The position numbers and the translations under genes were made by a program. 64,000 nt of DNA, taken from the NCBI GenBank assembly GCA_963678675.1, contig OY783196.1:17788138-17852137 (forward strand). Direction: 5' to 3'. Below the pieces are notes generated by a model. That model ran no database searches. It saw only the letters and a program-made list of their open reading frames with translations, and had not been told where the DNA came from. This DNA comes from Xiphydria camelus. Lineage: Eukaryota > Arthropoda > Insecta > Hymenoptera > Xiphydriidae. Position 1 is the first letter of the stretch; each line of letters begins with the position of its first letter. Shown here in pieces: positions 46,416-55,694 of this stretch.

Positions 46416-46539
46416 GATTCACTTTAAAAAATCACTATTAAACTCTGATATACCCTAATACTGTCATGAATTGTTTATACCAAGAATATGCAGAAAATCT
46501 CCACCGATGGCGCCACTAATCAAAGTGCAGCTTCCCTAT

Positions 46540-48149
46540 GGTACGTAGCGATTTGTAGACTCTAGGTTGTCCGCTATTGTTCGGAGACGCAAAGACGCCG
46601 AACGATTGGCTCTGTCGATCGCCGGCAGACGTCAATCGTCGCGACAGAAGTTCTCTAGGGCGCAGACACCTAGTAGACGAGAAAGTATGGCGGTTGACAC
46701 ATACGTTTGTTTACAAAGTGGAATTTTTCAGAGTAATTGTATTTTTTTGAAATAAAACGTGGTTTTCAAAGTTAATAAAATATTTCCATTCGCGAAACGA
46801 TTTCCTTCACGTTTATTTCGACCCTCGGACGCGCTTATTAATAAAAAGTAAAAATACAGTTAAGGAGGATCGTCAGAGAAATAACTTCTCAGAAACCGTA
46901 GTTGAAAATTTTTTAAAATACTTGTGAACTCATTTTAATAAGAGAAAAAAAATCAAACAATTTCACTCTACAGTTTTCTCGTAATTAATTTTCAAAAATT
47001 ACGAGATTAGCATTGAGTCTTATGGGGAGCATATTTCAAATGCACAGAACTTGCGATTTTCAACCGAAACAAATTCTGAAAATTATGAAATAAGTTTCAA
47101 CGCCACACGAACTTGTTTTTACTAAATTATAAAGAATTTTTACTCTACAGTTTTTTTAATATAAAGGAAACTGTCGAAAAATTCAAAAGTTTTCATGTAC
47201 TCGTCCGCCATATGCAAAAACGTGGCAACATCTCACTACGTGACGTCACAAGCTATTGGCACGAAGCGTGCTCTTTCTCACTAACCAGTTTTCCAACTTG
47301 AGATTGAGGTTATAAACAGACGTCATGAACCGCTTCAACGCGTTGCCCGTCGATAAGAATTCTGTTTAACCTACCGATTTGCTACCAACTTACGAATGTT
47401 GAAATGCTATGTTGCCACGTTTTGCACACATTTTACATATTTAAAATAAATTAAGTTTGAAGTTATAAAATTGTTTTCGAATATTTATCTTACTTCTTTA
47501 GGTTGAAAATAACAAAAAGAAGCAGGAATTCAGCACCTATACTTATTATTACAGTTTTTATAAAACTTGAAATTTTACTATTTGAAATTGGCAACACACG
47601 TCGATTTCTTTGTTCTTTTTCCCCTTCTACCTCACCCCGAAGAGCACTGACGATCCTCCTTAAATTTGAGTAATGAAGGAAGAGCGATAAATCTTGGGAG
47701 AAATGTAAAATAATTAACGAGTGACGATAAGAGACAAATGAACCGACGTGGAAAATTACAGTGACCAGGCAGTTCTCAGGATTTTTGAGTAGGGTAAGTG
47801 TAACGATAAATCGAGAGGAATAACAAAAATGAATTGTTTTGAAGTCATTCAATTTCTTTATACTTTACAAAGGCAATATAATACAAAAATTATTCGTAGA
47901 ATTAAAGAAAATGATGAAGTCTTCATGGAAATCACTTCGACTATGGCCGAAGCAAGACGGCCCTAAACGAATGGATGACGGAAGAGTTCGACAATGTGCG
48001 TCAGCCTCCATGGAGAAATGTGCCAGACGAAGGACGATTGGTGTGCCGCTCATGAGTTAGAAATAAATGAAACGTAAGATATTATTCATACAGAAATAGA
48101 ATGTAGTGTATAGGTATTCATTTACCAGTATGGAATGTATGGACATTCA
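46540..48149. other. Non-coding sequence
   Basis: Frames at 47490-47852 (-) and 47839-48060 (+) have no family resemblance. A CTTCGACTATGGCC.. stretch at 47930-48055 has codon-like composition but no splice context. Confidence 0.4.
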
Positions 48150-48340
48150 GGTAAAGCCGGTCCCACACGATGGGGCGAATGCCTTCCAACGTTGGAAGCA
48201 TCGGCATTTGCCACATCGTGTGGGTGGACGCTGGCAAATGGTATGCTTCCAACGTTGGCCACATGCCACGTTCGGGCTTCTGTCGGTAAATCTGAGCCGC
48301 GTCAAAGAAGCTTCCAACGTTAACCGGTATGAATGACATG
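48150..48340. mobile_element. MITE, CCGGTCCCACACGATG family, copy 1
   Basis: Contains GCCGGTCCCACACGATG, CCACATCGTGTGGG, two TTCCAACGTTGGAAG-type palindromes and GCCCGAACGTGG-type arms. Copy 2 is inverted at 51863-52089. Confidence 0.6.
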
Positions 48341-48785
48341 TTCTATGAATTGTAATTCGTAGACAACTCGTTATTCCACATTTTGAAACAAAACAATGTC
48401 ACGCGGTTTAGAAATGAAACTTCTACAGTTGACAAATAAACGCTCTTTGGGAATTTGGTATAAACAAATAATGTTAATAAAAACAAAATTTGACTTAAGT
48501 CATTCTCCTACTTCTGTGCATTGATACATTTGCGGGAAAAAAAACACAATTATCTGTAGCTTTTTTGTTATTTTTGTTTTTCAAATTTCCAAACACAAAA
48601 ATAACCATAGCGCCTAAACTAAAATAGCTAGAAAAAAGTTCATCAGGCAAAATTAATCAGAATATTATCTACTACTTTCATTAAGGTCATTTTGTCGAAA
48701 AAAATATGACGTCGTAGTTCGACATAAAGAAGTTTAATTTTTTCTATAATAAAATATTTATTATTATTATATTAGATTTATAACT
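48341..48785. other. AT-rich non-coding sequence
   Basis: Nothing recognised. Confidence 0.4.
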
Positions 48786-49600
48786 TACTAGCAGCCCGTC
48801 CCGGCTTCGCACGGGTAGATTGTGGATTGATTTTGTCCGTCCACCATTGTTTAAATACATTTTTAATACAAAACTTTTAGTATTTTTCCCGGACTACGCA
48901 ATGGTCATATTGGATTTGACTTTGACCATGACCTTCAAGGTTATATCAAGGTCAAATATATTTTTTTCACGTTCAAATGTGTCCTTGACCATTTTTTTCA
49001 TGTTACCTTTATTGTCAGCGGAGGTCAAATTTAGGTCAAGTATAGTTCGACTTTTTGAACACCCTGTATAAGATTTACTAACTCAGAAACCTTCGCGGAT
49101 ATGCGTCCAACTGTTCCCCAAATTTTCATCGCAATCGGATGAACGGTTTAGGAAGGCATAATAATCATCCATACCGGTACTTTTTGAACACTCTGTATAA
49201 GATTTACTAACTCATAAACCTTCGCGGACATGCGTCCAACCATTTCCCAACTTTTCATCGCAATCGGATGAACGGTTTAGGAAGGCATAATAATCATCAG
49301 TACCGGTACTTTTTGAACACCTTTTATAAGATTTACTAACTCAGAAACCTTCGCGGGTATGCGTCCAACCATTCCCCAAAGTTTCATCGCAATCGGATGA
49401 ACGGTTTAGGAAGGCATAATAATCATCAGTACCGGTACTTTTTGAACACCCTGTATAAGATTTACTAACTCAGAAACCTTCGCGGGCATGCGTCCAACCA
49501 TTCCCCAAAGTTTCATCGCAATCGGATGAACGGTTTAGGAAGGCATTTGATATTACCTTAAAGGTCACGGTCAAGGTCAAATCCAATACGACCACTGGGT
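48786..49600. repeat. Interspersed repeat with a 129-bp tandem array (49064-49545)
   Basis: It begins CTAGCAGCCCGTCCCGGCTT CGCACGGGT-like, a motif I associate with widespread arthropod repeats. Four units near 49064, 49193, 49323 and 49451 each contain CTGTATAAGATTTACTAACT, ACCTTCGCGG, ATGCGTCCAAC and TTCATCGCAATCGGATGAAC. Two arms with GACCTTGACCATGACCTT-type runs flank the array (48920-48990, 49550-49590) in opposite orientations. Non-coding. Confidence 0.75.
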
Positions 49601-49974
49601 AGCCAGGGGAAAATCCTTAAAGTTTTGTATTAAACATTTTTCTCTAAAATGTTTTCCCGTTGAGATAATCCAGCTTGCGCGAATAGTATGCGCAGTAACG
49701 CTACACACACACTGACGCAGTCACATGTACACGGCTTACGTCTGACGCTCGATTTCCCAGGAAGGTCCCACCGTAGAGCCATAGCATAGATGTTTACACA
49801 TCAAAAATAAGAAAAAGGCCCCTAGGGCCGAACGCCAGATGATTTCGAGTGTGATCTTTTGGTTCGGTACTCTGGAGACTGCCTTTGAACAGCCCTGAAA
49901 AAATTAGCCTACCCTCGTCGATTTTTTTCTAAAATGGATAAGTGCCTTGGACTACGAGGCGGGAGGTATGGGAC
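49601..49974. other. Non-coding sequence
   Basis: No feature recognised. Confidence 0.4.
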
Positions 49975-50307
49975 ACGAGGGGCTATTCACAATCGTAATC
50001 ATGGTGTCACTCAATTTTGTAATCAAAGTGTAATCACACTGTAATCAACGAAGTCAGTGTAATCACTTATTACGAGTGATTGTATTTTCTGTCATCATTT
50101 TTTGGTAATCAAAATATAATCATTTGTAGTCATTTGTAATCACTGCAATCATTGAAAACCGCCACGATTCCCCTTTCATGTCCCTGGCACTGTCGCGTAT
50201 TTGCTCAAATGCTCCTCGCATTTGGGCCGTAGACCGGCGTGAGGGAGAAATTCGACACTCCCCTTGGGTCCTTTGAGTAGGGTCTTCGGAATTTACAACA
50301 CTTAACC

Positions 50308-51310
50308 CCGCCGCACATTGAGAGGCAGGCGACGTACCGTATGTATCATGCCAAATTAAACAAGCAGAATTACCGACATTGCCGAAACTTTACCGACGGT
50401 CAAGAATTTTATAGTTAGAGTTGGCTTGAGAAGAGTGCGCTGTGTGTGCTGCGTGAGAGCGAAAAGTGTCAAACGTCTGATTTCCCGATAGCTGTCAATT
50501 CGGAAAATCGAAGTATTGAATAATAGACGAAACACTTCGATCTCTTGTATTAACAGCTATCGGGAAATCAGACGTTTGACACTTTTCGCTCTCACGCAGC
50601 ACACACAGCGCACTCTTCTCAAGCCAACTCTAACTATAAAATTCTTGACCGTCGGTAAATTTTCGGCAATGTCGGTATATCTGCTTGTTTAATTCGGGAT
50701 GATACATACGGTAGGCGACGCAGGGCAAGACAGTGCAGGTTTCTGTATCCTGTACAATTCAATAGACCCGCGCGAATTGGGACGCAGAGTAGGGTAGTGC
50801 AGGACTGTGCCTACGCAGCGCAGTCTCCTGGACACAGTTTCCTGCGCGCGTGCGAAGCAGTTTTTGGCTTAGCGGAAGGGGAGAGTGGAGAAATGCCGAT
50901 CACTTAAGCGGAATTAGACCTAACACAGTAAATTTTACTCTAAATTTGAAAATAAACAACTGTAACAAGTCTTTAGAGTATAAACTTTCTGAATCTTTTG
51001 TTGAAATTTCGATTAAATGAATAAATGTGTCTTGAAGCCACGCAATTAATTCTGCGTCCGACTCTGACTCGGAACTGTCCAGAAACAACGCCATGATTAA
51101 AATAAAAAAGCTCTTTCTATGTCCAAATAATATTATTTTCTATTCGTACTCGCACGCCAACACTTCATAACAAGAACTGCCAGGACTGAGAACTGCCAGG
51201 ACTGCTTTCCAATATGCGCTCATACTGCGTAGCATGTGTTTTTTCCTGCCCTGCGTCGCCTACGTCGCCTGCCTCTCAATGTGCGGCGGGATTGAATGTG
51301 CGGCGGGGTT
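50308..51310. mobile_element. Element with CCCCGCCGCACATTGAGAGGCAGGCGACG inverted ends
   Basis: The left end (50308-50334) is mirrored at 51253-51310, where the end motif GTGCGGCGGG is present twice. The interior includes a purine/pyrimidine mix without secure coding; the minus-strand frame 50900-51094 (acidic, MALFLDSSESESDAEL) resembles the acidic N-terminus of some transposon proteins but is too short to assign. Confidence 0.6.
50335..50713. mobile_element. Foldback MITE, CCGTATGTCC family, copy 3
   Basis: Element 50337-50711 between TA dinucleotides, inserted within the left inverted end of the surrounding element. Nearly all of it folds back around TATTGAATAATAGACGAA. The mirrored right end of the host at 51253-51290 has the same sequence with a single TA and no insertion. 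Confidence 0.9.
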
Positions 51311-51862
51311 TAGCCCTGCCTTCCGCATCTCCCTGGAAATTTCTCGCGTTGTGTGTTGACACTCCCGCCCCCGGTCGCAATAGAGAAAGCTAAAAAAGTC
51401 GCACAACAAGTGCTCCTGATCGCAGAGCGACTAGTACGTTCAAAAACCCCCGAGCGACCAGAACAGCTCGCAAATAAAGTTAATGCATTGTTTGTTTTCC
51501 TTTACAAATTGATGTAGTTTTATTCATTGTTGATTTGTTCATTAAAAAAACAATTAATTAATAAGAAAGACAGAGTGAGGACATGATTTCAACAATTACT
51601 AACATATTGTAATCACTGATTACCATTTCACTGTAATCATTGAAATCATTTAGTAATCATGAAGTCACCTTCGAAGGTAGTAGTAATCAATGTAATCACT
51701 GACTACCGAAATCAGTGTAATCACCGTGGTAAACGCTTATAATCGATTACATTTTATAATCATGGTGTCACCAAATTGAATGTGAATAACCCCTCGATGG
51801 GACTGGTCAGAATGAGTCATTTTCTGAAGTGCCCACGATAATAAATATCGTTATATTTTGAC

Positions 51863-52089
51863 GCTCCTTTGACGCGGCTCAATTTTACCGACAGAAGCCC
51901 GAACGTTGCATGTGGCCAACGTTCGTCACCGTTGGACACATGCAGTTCGCCAACGTCCTCCCACACGATGTGGCAAATGCCGATGTGTCCAACGCTGGAA
52001 GGCATTCGCCATATCGTGTGGGCATGGAAACGGCAATTGCGTCCAGTGTTGGAACCAACGCTGGACGCATCGTGTGGGACCGGCTTAAC
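51863..52089. mobile_element. MITE, CCGGTCCCACACGATG family, copy 2 (inverted)
   Basis: Ends TTGACGCGGCTCAATTTTAC and CATCGTGTGGGACCGGCTTA match copy 1 at 48150-48340 in reverse. Flanking AATATCGTT/AACGATATT are themselves mirrored. Confidence 0.6.
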
Positions 52090-52130
52090 CAACGATATTG
52101 AATATTTCAGCAAGCCACCAGCAAGCAGAA

Positions 52131-52682
52131 TTCACCATTGCTTCATCTTTACAGGAGACGTTCTAAATGATTTCCTTGTTCAGCCGAGCAATAATCCAAA
52201 TGATCGTGCAATGCTGAGATCGCGACAACGAGCATCAACTCCCCCGGAGGACACGAAAAGCTGTAACATCAGAAAGACCGTAAAAGGTTAATAAAATTAT
52301 GGAAAGCGATACCACGAATTTAAGCAAATCCTTTTCATAACATTTTTGGAAAAACTCACCATTGCTTCATCTTTACAGGAGACGTTCAAAATGATTTCCT
52401 TGTTCAGCCGAGCAATAATCCAAATGGTCGTGCAATGCTGAGATCGCGACAACGAGCATCAACTCCCCCGGAGAAAACGAAAAGCTTTAACATCAGAAAG
52501 ACCGTGAAAGGTTAATAAAATTATCCAAAACGACAACATGAATGTAAGCAAATCCTTGTTATATCATCACATTTTGTGCAAAACTCACCGCTGCTTCATC
52601 TTTACAGGAGATGTTCGAAATGATCCCCTTTTGCTCAGCCAAGCAATAACCCAAGCGGTCGTAAAATGCTGAGATCGCATTT
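52131..52682. repeat. Triplicated transposase C-terminal segment (~227-bp units)
   Basis: TTCATCTTTACAGGAGA.GTTC.AAATGAT starts near 52141, 52366 and 52593. Each unit contains the complement of ISA...LGYC.AEQ-type codons from the adjacent transposase end, with a GTGAGT donor-like site on the minus strand at its left edge (52354, 52583). Units are separated by TTAATAAAATTAT-type spacers. Confidence 0.7.
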
Positions 52683-53990
52683 TGGATCGCTTCCTGGGGG
52701 GTCGCTTGACAAATCCTCGTTATTTCTTGTTGGAGGTCCTCAGCGGTCAGGAGTTGTGCGAGGCTCGTCATGTAATTGCTCCTTCACGTTGCCCCAGAAA
52801 AAATAGTCCATCGGCGTCAGGTCGGGTGATCGCGGCGGCCACGGAATTGGACCCCTTCTGCCTAACCAGCGGTCAGGGAATTCCTCGTCCAGGAATCTCT
52901 GGACTTGTATCGTCGAGTGTGCGGGAGCGCCATCGTGTTGAAAATACACGTCGTCTCCGATCTGTAACAGTAATTAAATGACACATTTAATTCACAGATT
53001 TTTAAACTCAGTCATCATCGTATGATTCGCTTAATAATTTGAAACGTCAAAGTGCGTAATATTACAAGAACGAAATTTTAAAAATAGTATTTAAATTTAG
53101 GGGTGCTTCAAAAGAGCCCTCGCTCTTAATTTTAAATAGTCGATGTTCAGTAGTTTACCACGCGACTCTAATAACGTGACTGCATTCTAGTGATACTTAC
53201 TTCTTCTTCGATGGCTCGAAGCGACGGTATTACGACATCTCTCAGAAGGTTGAGATATATCTCGCCGTTCAAATTTCCGTGAAGTATAAAAGGCCCTATG
53301 ATTCGGTTACCGATTATTCCAGCCCAGATGTTCACTTTAATAGGGTGCTGGGTCCTCACGTCCCACAGTATCCTGGGATTTTCCTTTGCCCAATATCTTA
53401 TATTTTGCCGATTAGGTCCATGTACCGCGAAGAAAGTACATTCATCGGTGAAGCAAATTCTCTCCGACAGGCTAGGTTCGACATTAATTCTCTCCATCAT
53501 CGTTTCGGAGAATGCCATCCGATGATCATCGTCGCCCGGTGTGAGTTCCTGATGGCAATGAGGTCTATAGAGAGGAAATATTTATTATCCCGCAAAACAT
53601 TGTGCGCCATACTCGCGAAAATGCCAATATCTCGGGCTATCCTAGCCGCACTTGTTCGAGAGTTGTTCTCGACGCTCGCGCATATTAAAATCTTGCTTTC
53701 TTCGCCGAATTGTCTCATTGGGTGACGGATTTCCACATGGTCGCTGTTCAAACATCCCGTACTTTTGAATCGCTCAACAAGTTATCTGATTGTTTCCCAA
53801 CCCGGTATCGGCCTGTCAGGATATTCGGCAGCAAAGTGGTCTCTTACATTGCGAAGGCGAAGGCGAAGGCAATGAGTCGAAATCACCAGCTTTAAAACGT
53901 GCAAACCACTTCCGACGCGTTTGCTCGCAGCTAGAGCATGTACACTTCTACTAAATACGATGAGCTTCAGTTGCACTTTTGTTCATATTA
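52606..53990 (-). pseudogene. Tc1/mariner-superfamily (DDE_3-type) transposase with intron, frameshifted
   Basis: The N-terminal part (53782-53976) includes RNVRDHFAAEYPDRPIPGWETI, like the helix-turn-helix linker of this insect family. The catalytic core follows: CFTDECTFF with the first Asp, NIRYWAKENPR, KVNIWAGIIG, HDGAPAH with the second Asp, and WPPRSPDLTPMDYFFWG with the third; I count 36 residues between the last two Asp. The core is split by a 239-bp intron (52962-53200, GTAAGTATCA...CTGTTACAG) exactly in phase 0, joining AIEEE to IGDDVYFQ. Frameshifts near 53585 and 52740 and a GAAGGC simple repeat near 53860 disable it. The end, LGYCLAEQKG, is followed by tandem copies of the same segment. 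Confidence 0.8.
52962..53200 (-). other. Intron in the transposase pseudogene
   Basis: Minus-strand donor GTAAGTATCA (from 53200) and acceptor TTTAATTACTGTTACAG (to 52962) flank 239 bp. Removing it joins two frames that each encode contiguous parts of the DDE domain, without a shift. Confidence 0.75.
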
Positions 53991-55124
53991 AAATAATGAA
54001 GGAAAACTCCCCGCAAGAACACTTTATTCGGCACAAATTTTGATATATTCAATAAATTATAAAATGTTATTTATGATTTGAAAAAAGGTTATGTACGGCA
54101 AATGACGTCCGATGATACTAGCTCGTTAGGAGTTGACTTATCATCAGTAGGAAAACGTCTTAAAAGTTTGGGCATGATAATATTTTTTCATTAAAAAAAC
54201 GCTCGAGACGGACATACGGTACACTGCGTGATGCCACAGTGGTACCCCAGTGGGCACGCACCAAGACATCACTGTGATATCACATATGTTTCTCAAAGTC
54301 ACCGCGTGGTCCCACAGTGCCACCACTGTAAAGCCACCTGGCTATCGGGGCGCGAGCCGAAAACCGTACCCCGATATATCGGGGAGTGGGACATACCGCA
54401 TCCCCAATAGCATAGTGGAGCCACCGTGGCTGCACTGTGACTGCACGCGGTGCACTTGAAATTTAGCGCGGTGCGACCAAGGTGCATGTCCAGTCTGCAG
54501 GTACTGTACCTGCACGCGGTGCCGACACTACGTGCAGGCACCGTAACAGCACAGTGTTTAATCAAGTGCACATGGGGTGAACTTTAGGGAAAGAAAATGC
54601 ACGGGGTGACGGCACAGTGCTCGCACTGTGACGATATTGGTGGCATTATTGTGAATGTATACTATTTTAGGTTAGGTACTTAATTTTTAAAAATTATCGA
54701 CTAAATGAATTGAAGATGCATTTCAAATTTATATTTGCTTTTATTTATAAAACGATAAACGTCGGTTACTCCATAAAGGTTTGCACATAGAAAGTTTTGT
54801 AATGAATGGGAGAAATAGGTTAAGTACAAAAGTTTAATGTTACTAAAATTGCAAGTATAATAATATTGCGAATTTACGAAGAGACTATTTTCGAAAGAAT
54901 TGAAAATTCTCCAAAAGCTTTATCTTATTGAATTTTCATGAACTTAACGGTTTTTACAATATTCGCAATTTTCAAAGTATATAATTGCTGTAATTTACCT
55001 ATTTTTCTCATTCATTTTCCACAATTAAACATAAATACAATAAAACATGGGTCATCTGAATGTTTGTCTAATACCAGAGATAATGTTAATAATTTCACAC
55101 ATTTTAAACTTCAATTTTCATTCC
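53991..55124. other. AT-rich DNA with CCGTATGTCC-family fragments at 54205-54400
   Basis: GGACATACGGTACACTGCGT at 54209 leads into the GTCACCGCGTGGTCCCACAG repeat shared with 35630 and 44590, ending GGGACATACCGCA near 54389. CACAGTG/CACGCGGTG motifs continue to 54640. The rest is AT-rich with no gene. Confidence 0.5.
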
Positions 55125-55394
55125 GTATGTCGGCGATTAATTGAGGGGCAAGTTATTAAAACGCATTATGTCCTTTCGGAGTATTGATTTCAATACTCGG
55201 AAAGGACATAATGCGTTTTAATAACTTGCTCCTCAATTAGACCATCGCAAAATTGCGAGTTTTGCATGAACACCCCTGTGGGTCTCCTCATCTAATAGAA
55301 TCACCGGAGAAGCGTGAATGCGCATGCATAGTCATCCGCTGGTGTTGGCGTCGTCAGCAAATTCAGATCGGTTTCAATGAAATTTCATTAATAC
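55125..55394. repeat. Hairpin plus half of a CCGTATGTCC foldback element
   Basis: 55137-55246 is a near-perfect hairpin (AATTGAGGGGCAAGTTATTA and complement). 55247-55375 matches the left arm of the element at 63016-63331 (AATTGCGAGTTTTGCATGA.CACCCC...AGCAA.TTCAGATCGGTT). The right arm is absent; the Gypsy element begins 20 bp later. Confidence 0.65.
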
Positions 55395-55694
55395 TGTAGG
55401 ATCATTCCGATTTTGCGACACTTCGAACTATACTCGACCGTTCTCCGTTTAAGACTGCCTGCTCGTTTCCTGCTTCGCTCATCTGACTCCCTCTAAACCA
55501 TACAATGCCTCTCGTTCACTCTTACCAATTCTCAATCACGCCTTTGTTTCATTCCACATCATTACGCCCTGCCACGCACTACGCAATCACCCGATACCTT
55601 CGCCTAAATACCCGGAATCGCAGACGCCCTGCCACGCACTACGCAATCACCCGATACGCTCGCCTAAATACCCGGAACCGCAAGCACTTCTACA
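55395..55694 (-). repeat. 3' LTR of the Gypsy element
   Basis: 300 bp, starting TGTAGGATCATTCCGATTTT on the plus strand and ending TCTACA. It contains two tandem 60-bp units beginning CGCCCTGCCACGCACTACGC (55567 and 55627). The Gag-Pol stop codon TAG lies inside this LTR (55690-55692). Confidence 0.95.

Larger units (their letters stand above)
45317..46539. mobile_element. DNA transposon relic with ATAGGGAAGCTGCAC inverted ends
   Basis: The 15-bp ends at 45317-45331 and 46525-46539 are perfect inverted repeats, and GGCGCCACTA/AGTGCCCCCTAGTGATCG-like motifs lie inside both. The 1.2-kb interior holds a THAP-domain pseudogene on the minus strand and a short plus-strand frame. THAP domains occur in P-element and other cut-and-paste transposases, so this is probably an internally deleted autonomous element. 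Confidence 0.65.
50205..51530. repeat. Interspersed repeat, copy C, split
   Basis: 50205-50290 and 51410-51530 match the two halves of copy A (7248-7500), with about 1.1 kb inserted between them after CCTTTGAG. Copy A shows the uninterrupted arrangement. Confidence 0.65.
49975..51800. mobile_element. Transposon relic with TAATCA-rich subterminal repeats
   Basis: CGAGGGGCTATTCACA and GGTGTCACTCAATTT-type ends (49978-50030) are mirrored at 51755-51800 (GGTGTCACCAAATTGAATGTGAATAACCCCTCG, in pieces). Both subterminal 150 bp are packed with GTAATCA/TGATTAC motifs. Inside lies interspersed repeat copy C, itself split by a palindromic element that carries a CCGTATGTCC MITE. Confidence 0.6.

Noticed and set aside
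48155..48323. CRISPR-like or satellite array from repeated TTCCAACGTTGG
   Set aside because: Spacing is irregular and the motif belongs to a MITE found inverted at 51863-52089.
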